Assembly: GCA_003117195.1 (NCBI GenBank)
Contig: BDSI01000040.1
Coordinates: forward strand, 62,001 to 126,000
Source: Eudorina sp. 2006-703-Eu-15
Taxonomy: Eukaryota > Chlorophyta > Chlorophyceae > Chlamydomonadales > Volvocaceae
DNA length: 64,000 nucleotides
Direction of reading: 5' to 3'
A program made the translations under genes and the position numbers. This document shows, piece by piece, positions 56,837-64,000 of the stretch; within the stretch, counting starts at the first letter, position 1, and each line of letters begins with the position of its first letter. A model generated the notes under the pieces. The model was given only the letters and a program-made list of their open reading frames with translations. It ran no database searches and was not told the origin of the DNA.

Positions 56837-57237
56837 CAGGGTGGCTATCTTAAGATATAAATATCTATTCGGCCGAAAAACTTCTGAAATTTTAGATACT
56901 TTTGGCCTGCCAAAATATGGAGTTTAAGATACTTTGACCCCTCGACTGGGACATGATATCTTCCGGTTGACATATACTCGGACGAGTGATGGGGTCCCCG
57001 ATATCTCCCACCCGGGGTCGGTTCTCACCGTCTGCAGTCATCTGATGCTAGGTGTGGCACTTATGGGTTCGGTTTGTGGAAGTTCTTCATCAATGTTGCG
57101 CCCTGTCCGCTGCCCTCTGCAGATACTTCGGGCCGTTTCCAGTCGGAAATATCTCCCCATAGACAGATACTTTCAGCGTTTCGAAGCCAGGTGTATCTCT
57201 GGCCGTAGATACTCCCAAAAATAAGATAGCCACCCTG
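56837..57237. mobile_element. 401-bp hAT-like MITE with 8-bp target-site duplication
   Basis: Perfect 16-bp terminal inverted repeats CAGGGTGGCTATCTTA are flanked by GCTTCAGT at 56829-56836 and 57238-57245. The matching sites in copy 1 (near 31515, 32295 and 33075) are empty with a single GCTTCAGT. An 8-bp duplication and a CAGGG terminus are hAT features. No transposase is encoded, so it is non-autonomous. Many GATAC/GTATC motifs lie inside. Confidence 0.92.
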
Positions 57238-58057
57238 GCTTCAGTGAACCCTATGTAGGGGCGGGGCGGGGCGCGGGCGGAGCTCTAGTTCGTTTCAGGG
57301 CTTCACCAGGTATGTACGTACCGGGGAGGGCAGCCCAGGTGCCGTCGGTGCGGAGCAGCACAGTGCCGTTCAAGTCCTGCAGCACCGCGATCAGCCCCGC
57401 GGGATTGGGTCGGATCCATTCGTCGTTGCGGCAGCGGAGGCTGAGCAGGTTGGCGCCGGCGGGGGCGATGAAGTTCAGCGACTGCACCGGCACCGCACCC
57501 CAGCCCCCCACGACGGTCCCCAACGGCGCCCCGTTCAGGTAGACGTCGCAGCGGTTGTCAGCCACCACCAGTAAGGTGGCTGCGGTCGGGGCCGCCGCTG
57601 TGAAGACTTTCTCGAAGGCGTAGATGACGTTGGTGAGGGCGTCTTCGATGTCGTCTTCGCTGCCGCCCCAGACCCACTGCGCGCCGGCGGCGACGAAGGG
57701 GCTGGCGGCGGCGCCGTTGAGGTACCAGGGCGCGGTGCCGACGTTGGTGCTCAGGACCGTGGCGCCTGCAGTACACACACACACATTGGCATACTTCAAT
57801 ATCCTTGGCTTTATCCTTGGCTTGTTGGCTATGTCTGGTCCCCTAGAACGAGGTGGTTCCCTGGTAGGGTGGATGCGGGGCATGCCTGTCAGGTCCGCCA
57901 AGCACATATAGTTGCGCGGTTTCGTTTCTCCAGTGTGGTGAGGAGGCTACGGCTGGCACCGATGATTCACGGGTCCACTGCAACATCAATAACATAATAC
58001 TCCATGTACGGGCACGCCCTAAACCCTAAACTCAAACACAAGCCGAGCCAGCCCGCG

Positions 58058-58237
58058 NNNNNNNNNNNNNNNNNNNNNNNNNNNNNNNNNNNNNNNNNNN
58101 NNNNNNNNNNNNNNNNNNNNNNNNNNNNNNNNNNNNNNNNNNNNNNNNNNNNNNNNNNNNNNNNNNNNNNNNNNNNNNNNNNNNNNNNNNNNNNNNNNNN
58201 NNNNNNNNNNNNNNNNNNNNNNNNNNNNNNNNNNNNN
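58058..58237. other. assembly gap (180 N)
   Basis: Run of N at the position of the (CTC)n tract of copy 1. The gap length may be arbitrary. Confidence 0.99.
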
Positions 58238-58471
58238 CTCCTAAACCCTGCGGCACCTACCTGGGATGACTTCCCAGTCGGCGTTTGTCCCCTTGATGGC
58301 TCCTTTCGAGTCTCGCACCACAGCGATGAGGCCGGCGGGGTTGGGGAACAAGTCGGCCGCGTTGCTGCATCGGAGGCTCAGGGCATTGCGCCCGGCGAGG
58401 AGGGTAAAGTTGACGGTAGGACGGTAGATCTGCGGGTACGGCTGCTTCCAGCCCCCCGTCCAGACCCCCAC

Positions 58472-58844
58472 TGTACTTAGGTGGTAGTAAGAACTACCGA
58501 TTGTTGAGTCGCAGTGTGCTTAAATGCACCAGGTCCGCGCCCAGTAGTGTACGGCGAGCCGCCACTTGGACGAAGGGTCAGTGAGGCAACGGTTTAACCG
58601 TCAGTTTGAACTCAGCAACCGGAGTCACACAGAATCAGCTACCAGGACCAGTTGTCCTAATTGTAAACAGATTACAATTACCAGCAGAATAACAGGATTC
58701 GGCAGTCCGAAATACAGGTTCGTAAACAGTTACGTATCAGCAAAGTGTAAGGAACAGCTTCCTCAAAAGTGACAGCAAATACAGAACAGTAAAATACCAT
58801 AAAGAGCACATTGTTTATTATGCGAGACAGAGCATAATACAACA
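58472..58844 (-). repeat. Gypsy-B 3' LTR (373 bp)
   Basis: On the + strand it runs from TGTACTTAGGTGG to CATAATACAACA, so on the - strand it starts TGTTGTATTATGC, like the Gypsy-A LTR start. It matches 63685-64000 over the visible length. Confidence 0.88.
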
Positions 58845-58845
58845 A

Positions 58846-59466
58846 CTATCCCCCCTCTGGTGGCAGCGTCCTCGCTGCTTGCTTGGCCTGCGACCGAACC
58901 TCATCCAAAACAGGCTTCAGATCAGGTGTGAAGTTGCGAGCGGGTTCCCACGAATTGTGCTCAGATGAGTAGCCAGCCCATTTAACGAGCCACTCTTGCA
59001 CAAAGCGAGTCCGTTTGCCAGTGCGAACGCGGCGACAACGGTAGTCCAGAACGCGTTCAACAGAAAACAGAGGTTGGTCTTCAGTCAGCCAGGCAACAGG
59101 TTCAGGACTAGTATCCATTTCATCAGCGGCGTCAGATGCGCGCGAATGATAAGGACGAACCAGAGACACGTGGAAGGTCGGGTGAATGCGCATGTCCAAG
59201 GGCAGGCGCAACTCAACCGCAACAGAACCAACCATGCGTACGACAGGGTACGGGCCAACCCAGCGAGGGAGAAGCTTCCGAGGCCCACGTGACATGTCAC
59301 GCAAGTGCTTGGTACTCAGCATCACCAACTGCCCAGCGGCGTAAGTGACAGGCTTCTTACCCCGGTTGTAGTAATCAGCAGCCCGTTGTTGCGCTGCGTG
59401 CAGCAGACAGATGAGTGTCCCAGGTATCAGGGTTACGGCCAGCAAAGTTGCGCAGCATGTCACCAA
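58846..59466 (-). pseudogene. Gypsy-B integrase C-terminus and chromodomain
   Basis: The frame holds AAQQRAADYYNRGKKPVTYA, the GPY-like KLLPRWVGPYPVVRMVGSVA, HPTFHVSLVRPYHS, and a chromodomain VERVLDYRCRR plus EWLVKWAGYSSEHNSWEPAR. At about 59400 the sequence passes from DTWDTHLSA straight to the AAQQRA block. Gypsy-A has about 65 more residues there. A deletion of roughly 200 nt with CTGC at the joint explains the frame change. Confidence 0.8.
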
Positions 59467-59526
59467 GTGTACGATTCATGCGCTCAGTTTGACCGTCAGA
59501 CTGGGGGTGATACGCAGTGGACAGAT

Positions 59527-61824
59527 TCACACGCATATCCAGCAGATCCCCAAGCGCTCCCAGAACTTGCTCGTGAAACGCGGATCGCGATCAGAGACAA
59601 TGCCCTTAGGAACACCATGCAAACGTACGACGTTGTCAAAGAACAAACGTGCAGCCTGCTCAGCAGTACAGGACGTGGTGGTGGGCGCCAGATGCACCAT
59701 CTTCGTAAGGCGATCAACCAGTACGATAACCGCGTCGTATCCCCCCTCAGTTTTGGGGAGCGCAACCACAAAGTCCATAGAGACGCTGTCCCAAGGGTTC
59801 GCTGGCACAGGCAGCGACTGCAGCAACCCAGGGGTCTTACCGGACGATGGCTTGTTGCGCTGACAGAGATCACAGGATTGAACGTAGTTAGCGGCGTCGG
59901 CAGCCAACTTAGGCCACCAAAAGGTGCGGGTAACCAAGTCAATCAGACGACTGCAGCCAGGATGCCCAGCCAAGGGACCGTCATGGTACTTCGACAGCAG
60001 CTCACGACGCAGCTCGTCGTCATTCAGAATGACAATCTGCTTGCGATCAGGGAGGGAGCGGTACCAGACGCCACGCTCACAGGTGAGCGCTGCTGTGTTA
60101 GCAGTATCAGCGAAGTACGGATCAGTACGGTACAAGGCACGCAGACGGGCAAAAAGATCAGTTGCGGGCGCCTCAGCGGCCGCAGGTGCGGTGGCAGGTA
60201 CGGCAGCGACGGGGTCAGCGGGCGTACGTGCACGAACAGGCGCAGGGGCGGCCGAAACGGGGTCAACAGCCGCAGCCTTGCGAGCAGAACTGCGAGTCGT
60301 CACAGACAGGATTGCGGCGTGCAGGTTAGGGTGCCGGCTGAGAGCATCAGCAATGTTCATCGAACCAGACAGATACTCCCAGGTGTAGTCAAAGCGCGCC
60401 ATGTACTCAAGCCACCGGGCTTGACGACGGTTCAGAGTGGGCACACCTTGCAGGAACGTAAGGGGCTTGTGGTCAGTTTTCAGAGTGAAGGGGCGACCCT
60501 CAAGGTAACACCGCCATTCTTTCAGAGCGTGGATGACAGCAAGCAGTTCCTGCTCCCCAGTAGTGTAACGAGTTTCAGCACCCGTAAACTTCTGACTGGT
60601 GAAAGCAACAGGTCTCCCCTCCTGTAACAGGACAGCGCCGGTGCCGTACAGCGAGGCATCAGATATGACCTCAATACGGAAAGGCAGGGAGTAATCAGGG
60701 AACCGCAGAAGTACGTCATCACAGACAGCACGCTTCAGTTCATCAAACGCCTGTTGGCACTCAGGAGTCCAAGCAGCAGGCGACAGAAACGCACCCTTAC
60801 GCGTCAGATTGGTCAGAGGTGCAGCTATCACAGAGTAGCGCGAAATGAACTTACGAAAGTAGTTGGTCAGACCCAAAAACTTACGCAGGTCCGGCAGGTT
60901 GGTCGGAGTGGGCCAGTCACGGACCGCGGCAGACTTGCGGGGGTCCATTCGAATGCCATCAGCAGAGACGACATGCCCCAGATACTCGACCTGCGGGAGC
61001 GCCCAGTGGCACTTCGACCGTTTCGCGTACAGCTGCTCACGCCTCAGAACCTCGAAGACCTGGCGAAGGTGCTGCAGGTGCTCCTCGCGGGTCTTGGAGA
61101 ATATCAGGATGTCGTCCAGGTAACAGACGACGAACCGATCCAGGAAGGGCCTGAAGATGCGATTCATAACAGCTTGGAAGGTGGCAGGGGCGTTCACCAA
61201 ACCAAAGGACAGGACAGTATACTCGTAATGACCAAAGGGTGTACGAAAAGCAGACTTTGGGATGTCGGACTCAGCAATCCGAATCTGATTGTAGCCCTGC
61301 TGCAGGTCAATAGAGCTAAAGTAAGCAGAACCCCTCAGTTTGTCCAACAGATCGTCTACGCGCGGCAGGGGGTAACGGTTCTTAACAGTGACCGCATTCA
61401 GACCCCTATAGTCAATGCACATGCGCAGACCACCATCCTTCTTACCCACGAACAGAATAGGAGCAGAGTACGGCGAGGTGCTCGGACGAATCATGCCCTT
61501 AGCTAGCAAGTCAGTCACTTGCCGTTTTACCTCGTCGAGCTCCAGAGGGCTCAGGCGGTACATAGGACGGGACACAGGCGCCGTACCAGGTACCAGAGGA
61601 ATGGTGTGATCGACAGGTCGCATAGGAGGCAAGCCAGGGATCTCCTTGAAGAGATCTGCATATTCCTCCAACAGGGCCTCAACGTCAGGGTCCTTAGCAT
61701 CAGGTTGCTGTACGGCCGAGTTCAGGTACAGTTTCGGTCGAACAAGCAAGGCATGGGCACCCTTACGAAGCAGGCGAGTGGCAGCTTTGCGCCCAACGGG
61801 TTCAGGCTCAGTGCGAGAACACAT
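59527..61824 (-). CDS. Gypsy-B RT, RNase H and integrase (765 aa, frameshifted at the end)
   Basis: RT converts element RNA to [32 protein letters not shown]-type [32 protein letters not shown] and the YLDD box in [13 protein letters not shown]. RNase H shows [36 protein letters not shown] and LKTDHKPL. Integrase shows the HHCC finger ([12 protein letters not shown] to CDLCQRNK) and the first two catalytic Asp residues ([21 protein letters not shown]). The frame ends at [12 protein letters not shown] one-base shift near 59535 moves the following [19 protein letters not shown], with the catalytic Glu, to another frame. Confidence 0.92.
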   Translation of the reverse strand: MCSRTEPEPVGRKAATRLLRKGAHALLVRPKLYLNSAVQQPDAKDPDVEALLEEYADLFKEIPGLPPMRPVDHTIPLVPGTAPVSRPMYRLSPLELDEVKRQVTDLLAKGMIRPSTSPYSAPILFVGKKDGGLRMCIDYRGLNAVTVKNRYPLPRVDDLLDKLRGSAYFSSIDLQQGYNQIRIAESDIPKSAFRTPFGHYEYTVLSFGLVNAPATFQAVMNRIFRPFLDRFVVCYLDDILIFSKTREEHLQHLRQVFEVLRREQLYAKRSKCHWALPQVEYLGHVVSADGIRMDPRKSAAVRDWPTPTNLPDLRKFLGLTNYFRKFISRYSVIAAPLTNLTRKGAFLSPAAWTPECQQAFDELKRAVCDDVLLRFPDYSLPFRIEVISDASLYGTGAVLLQEGRPVAFTSQKFTGAETRYTTGEQELLAVIHALKEWRCYLEGRPFTLKTDHKPLTFLQGVPTLNRRQARWLEYMARFDYTWEYLSGSMNIADALSRHPNLHAAILSVTTRSSARKAAAVDPVSAAPAPVRARTPADPVAAVPATAPAAAEAPATDLFARLRALYRTDPYFADTANTAALTCERGVWYRSLPDRKQIVILNDDELRRELLSKYHDGPLAGHPGCSRLIDLVTRTFWWPKLAADAANYVQSCDLCQRNKPSSGKTPGLLQSLPVPANPWDSVSMDFVVALPKTEGGYDAVIVLVDRLTKMVHLAPTTTSCTAEQAARLFFDNVVRLHGVPKGIVSDRDPRFTSKFWERLGICWICV

Positions 61825-61870
61825 AGCAGCAAGCGCAAAATTAACGTGAGGTGCAGCAGGCGCAGAGCCA

Positions 61871-62878
61871 TCAGCGCCCTACCTCGCCCCCCTCACGTAC
61901 AGCAGGGGCAAGCAACGGCACGCGGTACGATAAACGGCCCTTGCGCAGACGCAAAGTACGTGAACCGTAATCCAAAGCAGCACCGTGCAAGTGCAGAGAC
62001 CCAGACCCCAAGATAGGAGACGCGACGCTGGTCAGGTCAGGCAAGACATACGGTTGAAGTTGCAACCGCAGCGGGCCAGCAGAGGCACGCAAAGTCACCT
62101 GCCCAAGCAACGCGCTCTTACCTCCATCAGCGAGGGTGACGTGTGACCAGGCACTAGGGCGGATCGACAGACCAAGCTGCCGTACAGTAGCCTCAGACAC
62201 GAAGTCGTGACTGGCGCCGGAGTCCACCAGCGTCGGCAGAGGAACGCCAGCGGAGGACAGGGCGACGCGAGGCAGGTCGGCGCCTGAGAGGGAAGCAGCA
62301 ACTGGCGAACAGAGGGTTGACAAGAAAGGGGCAGCAGGAGTGGAGACAGGCCGAGGTGGGTCGTACCAGACATCGACCGAGTACGGCAGCGAAGGCAAGG
62401 CAACCACAGCCCCAGACAAGTCCAACCCGTTGAACAGACCAGCACCCTTGTCGAAGCGTCGTATCTGAGCCATACCGACCAGGTGACGAGAGGCGCGACG
62501 AGACAAGTGCGTAGGCAAAAGCAGACAGGCAGAGGTGTCAGGATGCAGCTGCTTGCACGAACGGTAATGTGCCAGCTGAGTCTGCATCTCACGCATGGAT
62601 GAAGGGACAAACAGAACCGTGTGACCACCCAGGTCGACAGATGACAGCGGCCGACAGCACGGCAGACCCAGGTTACAGACCGAATCAAACCCCGCGCGCG
62701 CAGTGTGCGCATCGAAGCTGAAACGGCGGCCCACAGCAAGTTCGAGTTCAGCAAGCGCGGACGGCGTCAAAGCGCGTACGGCACGGCGACGGCAAGCAAC
62801 AGTGTCTGGCACAGCAGCCACAGAAACACCGGCAACAGAGCCAACAGAACCGCCAACACCGACAGCGCAGCCAACCAC
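61871..62878 (-). CDS. Gypsy-B aspartic protease ORF
   Basis: The frame between gag and pol shows [20 protein letters not shown] (D-S-G-A active site). Upstream are [20 protein letters not shown] and [20 protein letters not shown], closely similar to the corresponding Gypsy-A region. It ends with a stop shortly before the pol ATG. Separate ORFs suggest frameshifting, re-initiation or decay; which one cannot be seen. Confidence 0.85.
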   Translation of the reverse strand: MVGCAVGVGGSVGSVAGVSVAAVPDTVACRRRAVRALTPSALAELELAVGRRFSFDAHTARAGFDSVCNLGLPCCRPLSSVDLGGHTVLFVPSSMREMQTQLAHYRSCKQLHPDTSACLLLPTHLSRRASRHLVGMAQIRRFDKGAGLFNGLDLSGAVVALPSLPYSVDVWYDPPRPVSTPAAPFLSTLCSPVAASLSGADLPRVALSSAGVPLPTLVDSGASHDFVSEATVRQLGLSIRPSAWSHVTLADGGKSALLGQVTLRASAGPLRLQLQPYVLPDLTSVASPILGSGSLHLHGAALDYGSRTLRLRKGRLSYRVPLLAPAVREGGEVGR

Positions 62879-62935
62879 AGCAGCATCAGCAGAACACCCA
62901 GGGGGCAGTCCCTCAGAACCACCCTGGGCAGCAAC

Positions 62936-63607
62936 CTAAACGTTGCGCCGGGCCTTCTTCTTGGGCGGCGGGGTGCCGTCGACGAACAGCTCGGGGTGCT
63001 CGGCCCGCCAGATTGGGCAATGGTTCACGCGGTGGGCGTCGGAGCAGCAGTGCAGGCAAAGCCGGTCTTCCATCCGACGGAGGTACTCCTTGAAGGAGCA
63101 CCCAAACTTGGTCTTCTCAGCGAGCTGAGCAGCCGAGTACGTCTTGTCGGAGGGTGTCGACCGGGCGGCAGCAGCGACGGCAGGCGCCGCACGCGGGGCA
63201 GGAGCCGCGGCGGCGACGACAGGCCGGGGAGGAGCGCCAGCAGCGGCGGCGGCGGCGGCGGGTGCAGACGCCGTCGGAGCGCGCGCACGCCGGCCGTTGC
63301 TGGGTCCCGAGGCCGCCGGGTCAACATCCTCCTCAGCAAACGAGGCGTTGTCGGCAGATGCCCCAGCAGGCGCAGCGGCCACAGGAGCCGAGGGGACAGC
63401 CACGCCGAACTTGACCGACAACAACCGAACGAGGGTCGTCGGCGAAGCGTTGTTCAGAACAGTCGTCGGCGAAGGATGATCCGGTGCAGCCACAGTAATC
63501 CGCAGCCGGATCGGAAATTCACCGGGAGTTGACTCTGCACCAGCAACGCGAGCAATGGCGGCGTTGGTGTTTGGCGAGTAAACAGAGAAACGGGAAGGAG
63601 TCGCCAT
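62936..63607 (-). CDS. Gypsy-B gag, short (223 aa)
   Basis: Starts MATPSRFSVYSPNTNAAIAR and ends PPPKKKARRNV. The middle is Ala/Pro-rich. The zinc knuckle is CLHCCSDAHRVNHC (C-x2-C-x4-H-x4-C). The alpha-helical capsid part seen in Gypsy-A (AKAWHDSWTTAKE) is absent, so either this copy lost about 200 residues or the family has a reduced gag. Confidence 0.75.
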   Translation of the reverse strand: MATPSRFSVYSPNTNAAIARVAGAESTPGEFPIRLRITVAAPDHPSPTTVLNNASPTTLVRLLSVKFGVAVPSAPVAAAPAGASADNASFAEEDVDPAASGPSNGRRARAPTASAPAAAAAAAGAPPRPVVAAAAPAPRAAPAVAAAARSTPSDKTYSAAQLAEKTKFGCSFKEYLRRMEDRLCLHCCSDAHRVNHCPIWRAEHPELFVDGTPPPKKKARRNV

Positions 63608-63684
63608 TGAAGTCAAGGCAAGTGAGTAACAGCTTAGCGGAAGCGTATCAGGAAAGACCGTCTCGAGTCCACTTGTTGTATCCA

Positions 63685-64000
63685 CGTACTTAGGTGGTAG
63701 TAAGAACTACCGATTGTTGAGTCGCAGTGTGCTTAAATGCACCAGGTCCGCGCCCAGTAGTGTACGGCGAGCCGCCACTTGGACGAAGGGTCAGTGAGGC
63801 AACGGTTTAACCGTCAGTTTGAACTCAGCAACCGGAGTCACACAGAATCAGCTACCAGGACCAGTTGTCCTAATTGTAAACAGATTACAATTACCAGCAG
63901 AATAACAGGATTCGGCAGTCCGAAATACAGGTTCGTAAACAGTTACGTATCAGCAAAGTGTAAGGAACAGCTTCCTCAAAAGTGACAGCAAATACAGAAC
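63685..64000 (-). repeat. Gypsy-B 5' LTR, truncated by window end
   Basis: Matches 58472-58787 after one substitution at its first base (CGTACTTAGG versus TGTACTTAGG). If full length it would end near 64057, outside the window. Confidence 0.88.

Larger units (their letters stand above)
55661..58470 (-). pseudogene. duplicated 3' part of the jelly-roll gene, truncated
   Basis: Exons equivalent to those of copy 1 are present on the - strand: partial first jelly-roll 58470-58261, cut by Gypsy-B; jelly-roll 57765-57322; Pro-rich spacer 56537-56481; last jelly-roll with stop 56118-55661. The internal exons have the same lengths (444, 57, 458 nt) and phases as in copy 1 and no stops. The 57765-57322 exon has the EDDIEDALTNVIYAFEK core seen in the middle unit of copy 1. 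No start, signal peptide or protease part exists in the window, and the MITE sits between the spacer and the jelly-roll exon. Transcription is unknown. Confidence 0.75.
54290..58471. repeat. segmental duplication, copy 2
   Basis: Direct copy of 29050-34271. It differs by one instead of three about 780-bp units, a 401-bp MITE insertion at 56837, a 93-bp tandem duplication at 55214 and scattered substitutions. The right end is cut by the Gypsy-B LTR at 58472. Confidence 0.93.
58472..64000 (-). mobile_element. Gypsy-B: chromodomain Ty3/Gypsy retrotransposon, runs off right edge
   Basis: Read on the - strand: 5' LTR (63685 to beyond 64000), gag, protease, RT-RNase H-integrase, chromodomain, purine tract (58849-58857) and 3' LTR (58472-58844). 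It is inserted in a jelly-roll exon of copy 2 right after CAGACCCCCAC. The element carries a frameshift near 59535 and a deletion in integrase near 59400, so it is probably defective. Confidence 0.92.

Overview
The window is nuclear DNA of a unicellular or colonial green alga of the Chlamydomonadales (Chlamydomonas/volvocine type). The pointers are GC-rich, intron-dense genes with short phase-consistent exons, TGTAA poly(A) signals, a gametolysin-family (M11) metalloprotease of the kind used on volvocine cell walls, a thylakoid-style bestrophin with a presequence, and algal retroelements (chromodomain Ty3/Gypsy, Penelope-like, LINEs). No prokaryotic signature, CRISPR array, rRNA or tRNA was seen.

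Positions 1-22000 are ordinary host genes. In order: the last exon of an unrecognised + strand gene (to 812); an eight-exon ADP-ribosylglycohydrolase/J1-crystallin gene (-, 2945-7338) that I could splice completely to 344 aa; a LIFEGUARD/Bax-inhibitor-1 membrane protein (+, 7896-9442, 244 aa); a RidA/YjgF-family enamine deaminase with a likely organelle presequence (+, 11003-12563, 150 aa); dolichol kinase (-, 13883-16489); and a bestrophin-type anion channel (+, 17446-21915, 486 aa). ADP-ribosylglycohydrolase/LIFEGUARD and dolichol kinase/bestrophin are divergent pairs with presumed shared promoter regions. These are housekeeping functions and do not form one pathway.

Positions 22000-29000 hold minisatellites, no recognisable gene, and a 5'-truncated LINE on the minus strand. 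Positions 29050-38190 hold a minus-strand gene for a secreted gametolysin-like protease (QExxH zinc site). It appears to continue through a Pro-rich linker, a partial WSC domain and five copies of a jelly-roll-like domain, all encoded on phase 1-1 exons. Three of these exons lie on about 780-bp tandem repeats, and a separate exon encodes a Pro-rich spacer. The 3' part of this gene (29050-34271) is duplicated at 54290-58471. The second copy is interrupted by a 401-bp hAT-like MITE outside the exons and cut off by a Gypsy element.

Positions 38860-64000 are mostly nested transposons. A LINE (38860-45958) is split inside its reverse transcriptase by a Penelope-like element (39935-42941) flanked by an 11-bp target duplication. 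Downstream of the RT, in the same frame, this LINE encodes a domain that resembles the catalytic core of PCIF1/CAPAM, the N6-adenosine cap methyltransferase. This is the most interesting item in the window. Next come an orphan first exon of a secreted protein, a non-autonomous chromodomain Gypsy element (46481-52484) with essentially identical LTRs, no RT and an internal 1.2-kb inverted copy of its own gag/protease, the segmental duplication, and a second, decayed, RT-bearing chromodomain Gypsy element that runs off the right edge.
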